From: an uncultured Lachnospiraceae bacterium
GTDB lineage: Bacteria; Bacillota; Clostridia; Lachnospirales; Lachnospiraceae
Direction of reading: 5' to 3'
Assembly: GCA_948468325.1 (NCBI GenBank)
Contig: CAOKHR010000040.1
Coordinates: 1-12,867 of the forward strand
DNA length: 12,867 nt
Part shown: piece by piece, positions 1 to 7,078 of the stretch
How the letters are laid out: each line of letters starts with the position of its first letter
Numbering within the stretch: the first letter of the stretch is position 1
Notes under the pieces: model-generated
The model's input: the letters and a program-made list of their open reading frames with translations, nothing else
Database searches by the model: none
What the model was told of the DNA's origin: nothing
Made by a program: the position numbers and the translations under genes

Positions 1-790
1 CATCTACCAGGTTTTTTGCAAGATTTTCCTGCTCCACTGCTCTGTGGTAATCTCCCTTGTCGAAAGAATCCAGTTCGAAGCATTCTGCCGGTTCCGCATC
101 CCAGATCATAAGTGTATTGACTACGTGATTGTTGTAGCCGAGAATCGGCATATCATACGGTATTGCACGTACTGACTGATAACCTTCCTGTACAAATTTT
201 ACCCTTCCGTCCGGAGTATTGACTGCGCGGACATAACCGCCGAATTTTACTTCATAGGTATACTCCGGCCGGCGAAGTTCAAACGGATAGCCGTCTTTTA
301 ACCAGTTGTCCGGAACCTCGATCTGGAACCCGTCTTCAATCTTCTGCTTAAACATACCGTAGCGGTAACGGATTCCGCAGCCATAAGCCGCATAACCAAG
401 CGTAGATAGTGATTCCATAAAACATGCCGCCAGTCTGCCAAGACCGCCGTTTCCAAGCGCAGGATCCGGTTCCTGATCTTCAATTGCGTTAATATCAAGC
501 CCCAGCTCTTCCAAAGCTTCTGCTACCGGCTGGTATACTGTCATATTAATCAGGTTGTTGCCAAGTGCGCGGCCCATTAAAAATTCCATGGACATATAAT
601 ACACAACCTTGGGATCCTCCTCTTTCATGGCCTGCTGTGTTTCCATCCACTGATTAATTACCTCGTCTTTTACCGTATAAGATACCGCCTGAAAAATCTC
701 CTGCTGATTCGCCTCTTCCAGTGTCTTACGGAAAAGTGTTCTGACATTGTTTTTTACTTCTTTTTTGAATTGTTCCTTATCAAAGTCCAT
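1..790 (-). CDS. glgP: Glycogen/maltodextrin phosphorylase, N-terminal part (cut by window edge)
   Basis: Alpha-glucan phosphorylase, which releases glucose-1-phosphate from the non-reducing ends of glycogen or maltodextrin in the cytoplasm. Only the first 263 residues are in the window; the family is usually about 750-820 residues, and the PLP-binding C-terminal half lies outside. Family hallmarks seen: VVYYMSMEFLMGR at residues 62-74, DPALGNGGLGRLAACFMES at about 109-127, and RYRYGMFKQKIEDG at 141-154, the conserved N-terminal domain blocks. The ATG overlaps the ileS stop by one base (TAATG), and the GGAGG ribosome site lies inside the last ileS codons, so translation is coupled. No promoter or terminator separates the genes, so expression should follow the ileS T-box unless a promoter lies inside ileS. 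Glycogen versus maltodextrin preference cannot be read from this fragment. Confidence 0.95.
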   Translation of the reverse strand, partial: MDFDKEQFKKEVKNNVRTLFRKTLEEANQQEIFQAVSYTVKDEVINQWMETQQAMKEEDPKVVYYMSMEFLMGRALGNNLINMTVYQPVAEALEELGLDINAIEDQEPDPALGNGGLGRLAACFMESLSTLGYAAYGCGIRYRYGMFKQKIEDGFQIEVPDNWLKDGYPFELRRPEYTYEVKFGGYVRAVNTPDGRVKFVQEGYQSVRAIPYDMPILGYNNHVVNTLMIWDAEPAECFELDSFDKGDYHRAVEQENLAKNLVD

Positions 791-3700
791 TAAATGAGCT
801 CCTCCTTCTTCACTTCCATAACGACAGATTCGCCGTTAATATTCCACTCCTTTTCGTATCCGCCCAGCTTTTCTGTGGTAATGTCCACAGCAAGCACTTC
901 GGTCCGGATTGTCTCTTTATTTCTTTCAAAAATCTGGGCTGCCTTCTTATCAGACTGATAGGAGACTTTTATCTTGTCCATAACTTCAAATCCTGCCTCT
1001 TTACGCATGGTCTGAATCTTGCTGATTAACTCACGGACAAAACCTTCTTCTATCAGCTCATCTGTCAGATTGGTGTCTAATACAACTGTAACTTCATTGT
1101 CACTTTCTGTCACATAACCTTCCATCTGTGTCATAGTTATAAGAAGATCCTCTTTCAATAATACAACCTCATCACTGACACTGTCAAGTTTTAGCACACC
1201 CTTATCATTCAGCTCCGCCATTGCAGCATTGCCGTCTAACTTTGAAAGCGCTTCCCTGATTTGTCCGAGATATTTTCCATATTTCGGGCCTACCGTACGA
1301 AGCTGGGGCTTAAACTCATAGCTTGTATAAGCGCTGACATCGTCAGAATATTTTACTTCTTTGACATTTAACTCTTCTTCTACAATCCTGATGTAAAACT
1401 CCGGAAGTTCATAAGGCGCCTTGACAAACATTGTGCCGATTGGCTGGCGGTTTTTAATATTCGCTGAATTTCTGCAGGCGCGGCCCATTACGACAAGCTT
1501 TAAAACAGCCTCCATGTTCTTTTCCAGATCTTTGTCAATGACAGATTCGTCTGCTGTGGGGAAGTCGCAGAGATGTACGCTTTCCGGTGCATTTTTATCA
1601 ATGCTGCAGACTAAATTGCGGTATATGTCTTCTGACATAAAAGGTATCATCGGCGCTGCGCATTTTGCCACGGTCACAAGTGCCGTATACAATGTCATAT
1701 ACGCATTAATTTTATCCTGCTCCATGCCTTTTGCCCAGAAACGCTCTCTGCTTCTTCTGACATACCAGTTGCTCATTTCATCTACAAATCCGTCAAGCGC
1801 CCTTGCCGCTTCCGGAATCCGGTAATTTCCAAGATTCGTATCTACATCCAGAATCAGGCTGTTTAATTTGGATAAAAGCCACTTATCCATAACAGATAAT
1901 TTATCATATTCTAAAGTATACTTTCCGGCATCAAATTCATCTATATTTGCATACAGTACAAAAAACGCATAGGTATTCCAGAGCGTACCCATAAATTTAC
2001 GCTGTCCTTCCTGCACTGCTTTTCCATGGAAGCGGTTCGGAAGCCATGGCGCGGAATTAATGTAAAAATACCAGCGGATTGCATCTGCACCGTATTTTTC
2101 AAGCGCTTCAAAAGGATCTATGGCATTTCCCCTGGACTTGCTCATTTTCTGTCCGTTTTCATCCTGTACATGGCCTAATACAATCACATTTTCATACGGG
2201 GAGCAGTTAAACAGCAGCGTAGACTCCGCCATCAGGGAATAAAACCAGCCGCGTGTCTGGTCTACTGCTTCGGAAATAAACTGTGCCGGAAACTGCTGCC
2301 GGAACAAATCTTCATTTTCAAAAGGATAGTGATGCTGTGCAAACGGCATGGCTCCGGAATCAAACCAGCAGTCAATTACCTCCGGTACACGGTGCATCTG
2401 CCCGCCGCAGTCCGGACATTTTATCGTTACTTCATCAATATAAGGCCTGTGAAGTTCTACTTTTGCAGCTTCCGGACTGCCGCTCTTTTCTGCCAGCTCG
2501 CTGCGGCTTCCGATGCATTCCTGATGTCCGCATTCACATTCCCATACATTCAGCGGCGTGCCCCAGTAACGGTTGCGGGAAATACCCCAGTCCTGAATAT
2601 TTTCCAGCCAGTCTCCGAAACGTCCTTTTCCGATAGATTCCGGAATCCAGTTTACCGTATTATTGTTGCGGATCAAATCTTCTTTTACCGCTGTCATCTT
2701 GACAAACCAGGATTCTCTTGCATAATAAATCAGCGGCGTGTCACATCTCCAGCAGTGGGGATACTCATGCTCAAACTTCGGCGCATCAAAAAGAAGTCCT
2801 TTCTTTTCCAAATCCTTTAATACCATAGGATCGGCTTTTTTTACAAAAACTCCGGCATAATCCGTCTCTTCTGACATCTCTCCCCTGCCATTTACCAGCT
2901 GTACAAAGGGCAGATCGTATTTTCTTCCCACATTGGCATCGTCTTCACCAAACGCCGGTGCAATATGGACAATTCCGGTACCGTCTGTCATTGTGACATA
3001 ACTGTCGCATGTAATATAGTGCGCTTTTTTATGCTGCTTTTCAATGATTTTTGCCGCGAAATCAAACAGCGGCTCATACTCTTTGTACTCCAGATCAGTG
3101 CCCTGATACGTTTCTAAGATTTCATACGCCGCTCTGTTTTCCTCTTCATTTCCAGAGCTGCCCAAAACTTTATCCAAAAGCGCTTCTGCCATATAATACG
3201 TATACCCGTCGGCTGCCTTGACTTTGCAGTAAGACTCTTTCGGATTGACACAGAGGGCAACATTGCTTGGCAGCGTCCAGGGCGTTGTCGTCCATGCCAG
3301 AAAATAAGCGTCTTCTCCTACAACCTTAAACCGTGCAACAGCCGAACGCTCTTTGACTGTCTTATATCCCTGTGCCACTTCCTGAGACGAAAGGGGCGTT
3401 CCGCACCGCGGACAGTAAGGAACAATTTTAAAGCCTTTGTACAACAGCTTCTTATCCCAGATCTGCTTTAATGCCCACCATTCCGACTCAATAAAATCAT
3501 CATGGTAAGTCACATACGGATCGTCCATATCTGCCCAGAAACCAACGGTTCCGGAAAAGTCCTCCCACATTCCTTTATATTTCCATACGGATTCTTTACA
3601 TTTTTCAATAAAAGGCTCCATACCGTATTCTTCAATCTGCTCTTTTCCATTTAAACCAAGCAGACGCTCTACCTCAAGCTCTACCGGAAGCCCGTGCGTA

Positions 3701-3957
3701 TCCCATCCCGCTTTTCTGGGAACAAATTTCCCTTTCATGGTCTGGTATCTGGGAATCATGTCCTTAATGACACGTGTCAGAACATGGCCGATATGGGGCT
3801 TTCCGTTTGCCGTAGGAGGGCCGTCATAAAACGTATAGGTCTCTCCCCCTTTCCGGTTTTCCATACTTTTTCTGAAAATGTCATTGTCTTTCCAAAACTT
3901 CTCTGTCTGCTTTTCCCGTTCGGCAAAATTAAGACTGGTTTCAACTTTGTTGTACAT
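790..3957 (-). CDS. ileS: Isoleucyl-tRNA synthetase, long (type 2, eukaryote-like) form
   Basis: Class I aminoacyl-tRNA synthetase charging tRNA-Ile with isoleucine. The protein is 1055 residues, longer than the roughly 920-940 of the common bacterial type 1 enzyme. Seen: HIGH at residues 55-58, GWDTHGLPVE at 84-93, the CP1 editing domain around 185-400 with TTTPWTLPSN at 223-232 and GTGIVHIAPAFGEDD at 326-340, and KMSKS at 604-608. Cysteine pairs occur at CPRC (182-185), CWRC (402-405), CEC (474-476) and CPDC (514-517), but the C-terminal 100 residues hold no cysteine, so the C-terminal zinc domain of type 1 enzymes is absent. That pattern fits type 2 IleS, the class known for reduced mupirocin sensitivity. 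The start MYNKVETSLNFAERE follows AGGAGG at good spacing. A T-box leader lies upstream and glgP is coupled downstream. Confidence 0.97.
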   Translation of the reverse strand: MYNKVETSLNFAEREKQTEKFWKDNDIFRKSMENRKGGETYTFYDGPPTANGKPHIGHVLTRVIKDMIPRYQTMKGKFVPRKAGWDTHGLPVELEVERLLGLNGKEQIEEYGMEPFIEKCKESVWKYKGMWEDFSGTVGFWADMDDPYVTYHDDFIESEWWALKQIWDKKLLYKGFKIVPYCPRCGTPLSSQEVAQGYKTVKERSAVARFKVVGEDAYFLAWTTTPWTLPSNVALCVNPKESYCKVKAADGYTYYMAEALLDKVLGSSGNEEENRAAYEILETYQGTDLEYKEYEPLFDFAAKIIEKQHKKAHYITCDSYVTMTDGTGIVHIAPAFGEDDANVGRKYDLPFVQLVNGRGEMSEETDYAGVFVKKADPMVLKDLEKKGLLFDAPKFEHEYPHCWRCDTPLIYYARESWFVKMTAVKEDLIRNNNTVNWIPESIGKGRFGDWLENIQDWGISRNRYWGTPLNVWECECGHQECIGSRSELAEKSGSPEAAKVELHRPYIDEVTIKCPDCGGQMHRVPEVIDCWFDSGAMPFAQHHYPFENEDLFRQQFPAQFISEAVDQTRGWFYSLMAESTLLFNCSPYENVIVLGHVQDENGQKMSKSRGNAIDPFEALEKYGADAIRWYFYINSAPWLPNRFHGKAVQEGQRKFMGTLWNTYAFFVLYANIDEFDAGKYTLEYDKLSVMDKWLLSKLNSLILDVDTNLGNYRIPEAARALDGFVDEMSNWYVRRSRERFWAKGMEQDKINAYMTLYTALVTVAKCAAPMIPFMSEDIYRNLVCSIDKNAPESVHLCDFPTADESVIDKDLEKNMEAVLKLVVMGRACRNSANIKNRQPIGTMFVKAPYELPEFYIRIVEEELNVKEVKYSDDVSAYTSYEFKPQLRTVGPKYGKYLGQIREALSKLDGNAAMAELNDKGVLKLDSVSDEVVLLKEDLLITMTQMEGYVTESDNEVTVVLDTNLTDELIEEGFVRELISKIQTMRKEAGFEVMDKIKVSYQSDKKAAQIFERNKETIRTEVLAVDITTEKLGGYEKEWNINGESVVMEVKKEELI

Positions 3958-4020
3958 AACATCCTCCTGTTCTTTCTTTTTATTTATATATTACGAAAGA
4001 TTTCCTTTCTGAATATAAAA

Positions 4021-4057
4021 CAAAGCAGGTAAGCCCGCTTCAACTCCCCTGACTTTG
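4021..4057 (-). other. Second hairpin in the ileS leader, possible weak terminator
   Basis: Between the T-box terminator and ileS, the minus strand can pair CAAAGTCAGG (4057 to 4048) with CCTGCTTTG (4029 to 4021), one bulged base, around an 18-base loop. The stem is followed by TTTTATATT. It could be a weak additional terminator, an mRNA-stabilising hairpin, or incidental. The rest of the 120-base segment down to the ileS ribosome site shows nothing else I can name. Confidence 0.35.
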
Positions 4058-4078
4058 CTGCGGCTGCTTTCCTATAAG

Positions 4079-4115
4079 AAAAAAAAGCCCTTCTTCCTGT
4101 AATAGGACGAAGGGC
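4079..4115 (-). terminator. T-box intrinsic terminator
   Basis: On the minus strand GCCCTTCGTCC and GGAAGAAGGGC pair over 11 positions with one mismatch around a 7-base loop and are followed by a run of eight T. The 5' arm lies directly after the T-box sequence, the usual place for the terminator that competes with the tRNA-stabilised antiterminator. Confidence 0.9.
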
Positions 4116-4350
4116 AAACAATCGCTATACCACCTGTTACAGCATACTTGGGACACATAATCCCGCATATACGGTTCCCATAACGCAGGAACATACGTCA
4201 GCGCCTATTCTCATCTGCTCTATACCATACGATTTCGGGCTGCAACTCGAAAGGGATGTTCAGACATCTGCTACTCATACCGACTTTCACCGTCTTCGGC
4301 TCGCTTTGATTTTCACAATATGCCCTACTGTCTTTGTCATCGTTTTTTGC
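4079..4350 (-). promoter_or_regulatory. Isoleucine T-box riboswitch leader of ileS
   Basis: Leader RNA that senses uncharged tRNA-Ile and prevents termination when charging is low. On the minus strand the Stem I distal part GAGCCG...GGTGAAAGTCGG (about 4302 to 4280) matches the conserved T-box apical motif. The segment CTGAACATCCCTTTCGAG (about 4263 to 4246) matches the specifier-loop context, with ATC (4257 to 4255) as the isoleucine specifier codon. The T-box itself is AACAGGTGGTATAGCG (4138 to 4123); its UGGU (4132 to 4129) can pair with the ACCA end of tRNA-Ile. A strong terminator follows at once. Start of the RNA is inferred from the promoter at 4357-4386. Confidence 0.93.
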
Positions 4351-4356
4351 ATAAAC

Positions 4357-4386
4357 AGTATAAGTGGATTCCACCGGATTTGTCAA
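4357..4386 (-). promoter_or_regulatory. Promoter of the ileS-glgP transcript
   Basis: A perfect TTGACA -35 (4386 to 4381), an 18-base spacer and a TATACT -10 (4362 to 4357) on the minus strand predict a start near 4350, just ahead of Stem I of the T-box. The -35 lies 13 bases beyond the stop codon of the YidC-like gene, with no terminator between, so read-through from that operon into the T-box leader is possible. Confidence 0.85.
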
Positions 4387-4398
4387 TAGTAAAAATCA

Positions 4399-4947
4399 TC
4401 AGGCCGCCTTCAATTTTTTCAGCTCTGCGATATATCCAATCGTCTGCTCCGCAGCTGTAAACAAACCGGACACCATATAATACAGTTCCACGCCTGCCGG
4501 AATCACAAATGCAAAGCAGCTGTTCATAAACAGCATTACAATAATCATTGGAATGCTCATTTTCTCCGGATGCAGACTTTTCAGCCATCCGATATAAGGA
4601 ACCAGCTGCGGCAGTATCTGCACAAAAACAGTTATTACCGGCAGTATACACGTACTATCCCTTACCAGCAGAGACGGTATCCATGGGAGCAGCACCGTAG
4701 TAACATCTACGGCAGCAGCCAGACGGATTCCGTTGTACAAGATCAGCATAATCGGAAACTGTAGAAAAGAGAGCAGACAGCCGCTGACATTTTGTCCGCT
4801 CTTTACCGCCTGGCGCTGCTTTTGATTGAGAGGCAGCATACACAGACGAACTACTACTGTAAACAATACAATTGCAGCTCCATAATCTCCGCAAATTCCA
4901 TATAATAATTCCATACACCGGCGTACGCCTTCATATAATAAACTCAT
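4399..4947 (-). CDS. Short YidC/Oxa1-like membrane protein, apparently lacking the C1 cytoplasmic hairpin
   Basis: Hydrophobic 182-residue protein with the YidC/Oxa1 core pattern. GDYGAAIVLFTVVVRLCMLPL (about 20-40) matches the first core helix; R34 sits where the functional groove arginine of YidC lies. SGCLLSFLQFPIMLILYNGI (55-74) matches the conserved second core helix, and IPAGVELYYMVSGLF (149-163) matches the last. Further helices lie at about 99-120 and 132-148. In ordinary YidC/SpoIIIJ about 55-60 residues, forming the C1 coiled-coil hairpin, separate LPL from the GC..P block; here only about 14 do. No lipobox or periplasmic domain is seen. Its ATG overlaps the stop of the MerR gene (ATGA), so the two are translated together. 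It may be a specialised or degenerate insertase paralog; insertase activity is not shown by the sequence. Confidence 0.8.
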   Translation of the reverse strand: MSLLYEGVRRCMELLYGICGDYGAAIVLFTVVVRLCMLPLNQKQRQAVKSGQNVSGCLLSFLQFPIMLILYNGIRLAAAVDVTTVLLPWIPSLLVRDSTCILPVITVFVQILPQLVPYIGWLKSLHPEKMSIPMIIVMLFMNSCFAFVIPAGVELYYMVSGLFTAAEQTIGYIAELKKLKAA

Positions 4948-5636
4948 TCTGCTTCCTCCTCTTCCTTAAAATGTCCTTTTTCCGCCCTGCGGAAAGCAAA
5001 AAATCCCGTGCCATAAATAACAATCATAACTCCGTAAACAACCAGCAGCCCCAGATTTAATTCTTCTGCCTTTACCAAATACGCATAAATATGTATCAAA
5101 GGAACTGCCAGCACCACAATCCACAATCCCACAGAAATAATTCTTGCAATCCACGGTTTCCGAAACAGCCATGTAATACATGGCTCATAACGAAATACAT
5201 TTGTTTTTGTATATTCTGCAATATCCTCCAAAAGTTCTTCTGCCTGTGCAAACTTCCTTCCCTTTTTCTCCTCTTCATGAACATAATTTAAATATGCATC
5301 CAGTTTTTCATTGTCAATCTTCTCCTCCTTCAATATCAGGCTGCACAAATCCATTGCTCCCTGAAGATTCTCCATCTGGGACTTCAATTCCGTTCTCTGC
5401 CTCTGCACAACTGTCTTTACATCCGCCTGCTCTGACAAAAGCAGATAAATTGTCTCAACTGAAATTCCCATCTTGCGGTACAAAAGAATCTGCTTAATCC
5501 GGCATACATCTTCTTCCGTATAATTCCGGTATTTACTGTCTTCCTCTCTGACAGGCACAAGCAGTCCTTTTCTCTCATAAAAACGAATGTTGCTGACATT
5601 TAACCCCGTCAGCTTAGCCACTTCACTAATCCGCAT
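4944..5636 (-). CDS. MerR-family regulator with C-terminal membrane helices
   Basis: Transcription regulator of 230 residues. MRISEVAKLTGLNVSNIRFY (1-20) followed by ERKGLLVP is the MerR winged-helix DNA-binding start; residues about 75-125 are charged and likely form the antiparallel dimerisation coiled coil. Residues about 163-187 (around ISVGLWIVVLAVPLIHIYAYL) and 194-215 (around GLLVVYGVMIVIYGTGFFAF) are two hydrophobic spans, followed by an acidic tail (KEEEEAE). There is no metal-binding cysteine motif of the MerR/ZntR type. The start was chosen because GGAG sits about 8 bases ahead; the frame is open further upstream but runs into an inverted-repeat element. It is coupled by ATGA to the YidC-like gene. 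The promoter has the 19-bp spacer and dyad expected for MerR control, so autoregulation is likely. Membrane location and the signal sensed are inference. Confidence 0.9.
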   Translation of the reverse strand: MRISEVAKLTGLNVSNIRFYERKGLLVPVREEDSKYRNYTEEDVCRIKQILLYRKMGISVETIYLLLSEQADVKTVVQRQRTELKSQMENLQGAMDLCSLILKEEKIDNEKLDAYLNYVHEEEKKGRKFAQAEELLEDIAEYTKTNVFRYEPCITWLFRKPWIARIISVGLWIVVLAVPLIHIYAYLVKAEELNLGLLVVYGVMIVIYGTGFFAFRRAEKGHFKEEEEAE

Positions 5637-5703
5637 TTTATCCGTCTCCTTTCTGATAAATACCTGTAAAGGCAAATGCAATATTTCCGGCTTCAAAAAC
5701 TTA

Positions 5704-5842
5704 GTTGTGCAAAATATATAATTGAGACGCAGGGCCTTTTGGTGCCGCCGGTACTTAGCTGTGGTTCTTTCACAGCTTAGTACCGCTGCGAGCGCCAATG
5801 AGCGAAAGCGCGCCCAGCGGCCAATTATATATTTTGTACAAC
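5704..5842. repeat. 139-bp element with 21-bp terminal inverted repeats, in the merR leader
   Basis: The outer arms at 5704-5724 and 5822-5842 are reverse complements with one mismatch (core AAAATATATAATTG / CAATTATATATTTT). Pairing resumes inside: CGCAGGGC (5728-5735) with GCCCAGCG (5812-5819), one A-A mismatch. A central hairpin follows: GGTACTTAGCTGTG (5750-5763) with CACAGCTTAGTACC (5771-5784), one mismatch and a 7-base loop. The remaining right side has a small GCGAAAGC loop (5802-5809). The GC-rich core is unlike the AT-rich flanks. It lies between the merR promoter and start codon, so it would be transcribed as a large fold. It carries no plausible gene. It could be a MITE-like or REP-like element, or a cis-acting RNA. 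Confidence 0.75.
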
Positions 5843-5887
5843 GGACGTTTTAAGTCAGAAACTTTCGCAATCCCTTAAATCACCTGA

Positions 5888-5918
5888 ACTATACACTCTG
5901 CACCTGATGCAGAGTCAA
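5888..5918 (-). promoter_or_regulatory. MerR-type promoter and operator of the merR/YidC-like operon
   Basis: On the minus strand TTGACT (-35, 5918 to 5913) and TATAGT (-10, 5893 to 5888) are separated by 19 bases, the over-long spacer that MerR-family activators correct by DNA distortion. Within it is a perfect dyad, ACTCTGCA-TCAGG-TGCAGAGT on the minus strand (5895-5915). The predicted start near 5881 gives a leader of about 245 bases containing the inverted-repeat element. The operator sits at the regulator's own gene, so autoregulation is the simplest reading. Confidence 0.85.
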
Positions 5919-5952
5919 TAGATTTGCAAAAATTTTTAAATTTTTTTCAAAC

Positions 5953-5981
5953 AAAACAAAAAGGCAGCCCCAAAAGCTGCC
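5953..5981 (-). terminator. Intrinsic terminator of the sulfate transporter operon
   Basis: On the minus strand GGCAGC-TTTTGGG-GCTGCC (stem 5981-5976 / 5968-5963) is followed by TTTTTGTTTTG. It starts 12 bases after the cysA stop codon and ends before the merR promoter, separating the two operons. Confidence 0.88.
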
Positions 5982-5992
5982 CCATTCATCTC

Positions 5993-7060
5993 TTATAAAG
6001 CCTCCACATCAATTCCCTTAAGAAGCTGATTTTTTCGTATTTCTGCTCCCTTGTCGTCAAACAGATACACCCGGTACAACAACACGCACATTTTTTCTCC
6101 AATGTCCACATGCCGCCGCTCCAAAGAACGGTTTGTCGTTAACCGGACATGATTGACAAGCAGTGTCAGTTCCAGATAACTGCCCCGAAATACCACGCTT
6201 TCAATGACTCCCTCTTCCACTGCATCCATCATATTCGCAAATTTTTTATTATCACTCTTAAATGCCTCCACAAATTCCGGCCTTACAATCACTTTCTTAT
6301 CCTGCGGAATGTCATCGTAGCCTTTGAATCCTTTCAGATTGTCTAAAATAGCAGAAGTCCCGATAAACTGTGCCACAAACGGCGTCTTGGGATTTTTGTA
6401 TATATCAATGGGACTTCCCATCTGCTCTAATCTGCCTTCATTGATAATGATAATATCGTCTGCAACTTCAACGGCTTCCTCCTGATCGTGCGTTACAAAA
6501 ATACTTGTAATGCCGACTTTCTGAATCATTTCTTTCAGCCATCTGCGCAGTTCTTTGCGGACCTTTGCATCAATTGCCGCAAACGGCTCATCCAAAAGCA
6601 GAAGCTGCGGTTTCGGAGCAATTGCCCTGGCAAATGCAACTCTCTGGCGCTGTCCGCCGGAAAGCTGGTTCGGATAGCGCTTTTCCAGACCTTCCAGCCC
6701 GATTAACGCAATCATTTCCGTAACTCTTTCGTGAATCTTTTGTTTGTCCATTTTCTGGACTTTCAGGCCAAACGCAATATTGTCATAAACGGTCATATAA
6801 CGGAACAATGCATAATTTTGAAATACAAATCCGATGCCTCTTTCACTGGCAGCAACATCATTGACAACTTTCCCTTCAATTACAACGTCGCCGCTGTCCT
6901 GCTGTTCCAAACCTGCCAGCATACGCAGAATCGTTGTTTTTCCGCTCCCGCTGGGCCCCAAAAGCGCAACCAGTTTCCCCTGTTCTATGCCAAAATTAAT
7001 GTTCTTCGCCGCCTCATAGCTGCCAAAGTTCTTGCATATATTTTTCATTTCTACATACAT
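5993..7060 (-). CDS. cysA: Sulfate/thiosulfate ABC transporter ATPase CysA
   Basis: ATP-binding subunit driving sulfate/thiosulfate import with the CysT/CysW permeases. It is 355 residues (E. coli CysA is 365). Walker A GPSGSGKT at 35-42, Q-loop glutamine 81 in FVFQNYALF, signature LSGGQRQR at 133-140, Walker B LLLLDEP at 153-159, and H-loop H191 (VTHDQEEA). About 120 C-terminal residues after the nucleotide-binding domain form the TOBE-type regulatory region usual in this subfamily. The wording YALFRYMTVYDNIAFGL is close to CysA proteins. The start at 7060 was preferred to an in-frame ATG at 7069 because the latter abuts the GGAGG ribosome site, while 7060 lies 9 bases after it. It is the last gene of the operon, 18 bases after cysW and followed by a terminator. 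Confidence 0.95.
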   Translation of the reverse strand: MYVEMKNICKNFGSYEAAKNINFGIEQGKLVALLGPSGSGKTTILRMLAGLEQQDSGDVVIEGKVVNDVAASERGIGFVFQNYALFRYMTVYDNIAFGLKVQKMDKQKIHERVTEMIALIGLEGLEKRYPNQLSGGQRQRVAFARAIAPKPQLLLLDEPFAAIDAKVRKELRRWLKEMIQKVGITSIFVTHDQEEAVEVADDIIIINEGRLEQMGSPIDIYKNPKTPFVAQFIGTSAILDNLKGFKGYDDIPQDKKVIVRPEFVEAFKSDNKKFANMMDAVEEGVIESVVFRGSYLELTLLVNHVRLTTNRSLERRHVDIGEKMCVLLYRVYLFDDKGAEIRKNQLLKGIDVEAL

Positions 7061-7078
7061 GATTGTCATCCTCCAAAA

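Noticed and set aside
1421..2820. Plus-strand reading frames inside ileS
   Set aside because: Opposite-strand shadows of a well-conserved gene, with no start signals or recognisable domains.
4198..4386. Reading frame of 62 codons in the ileS leader
   Set aside because: It lies over the promoter and Stem I of the T-box and has no coding character.
5637..5798. N-terminal extension of the MerR protein upstream of residue 1
   Set aside because: It would translate through the inverted-repeat element; the MerR motif begins exactly at the ATG with a ribosome site at 5636.
5841..5852. ACGGACGTTTTA shared with 10200-10211, each time right after a repeat element
   Set aside because: A 12-base match is expected by chance several times in a window this size; no matching left boundary was found, so I do not claim an insertion signature.
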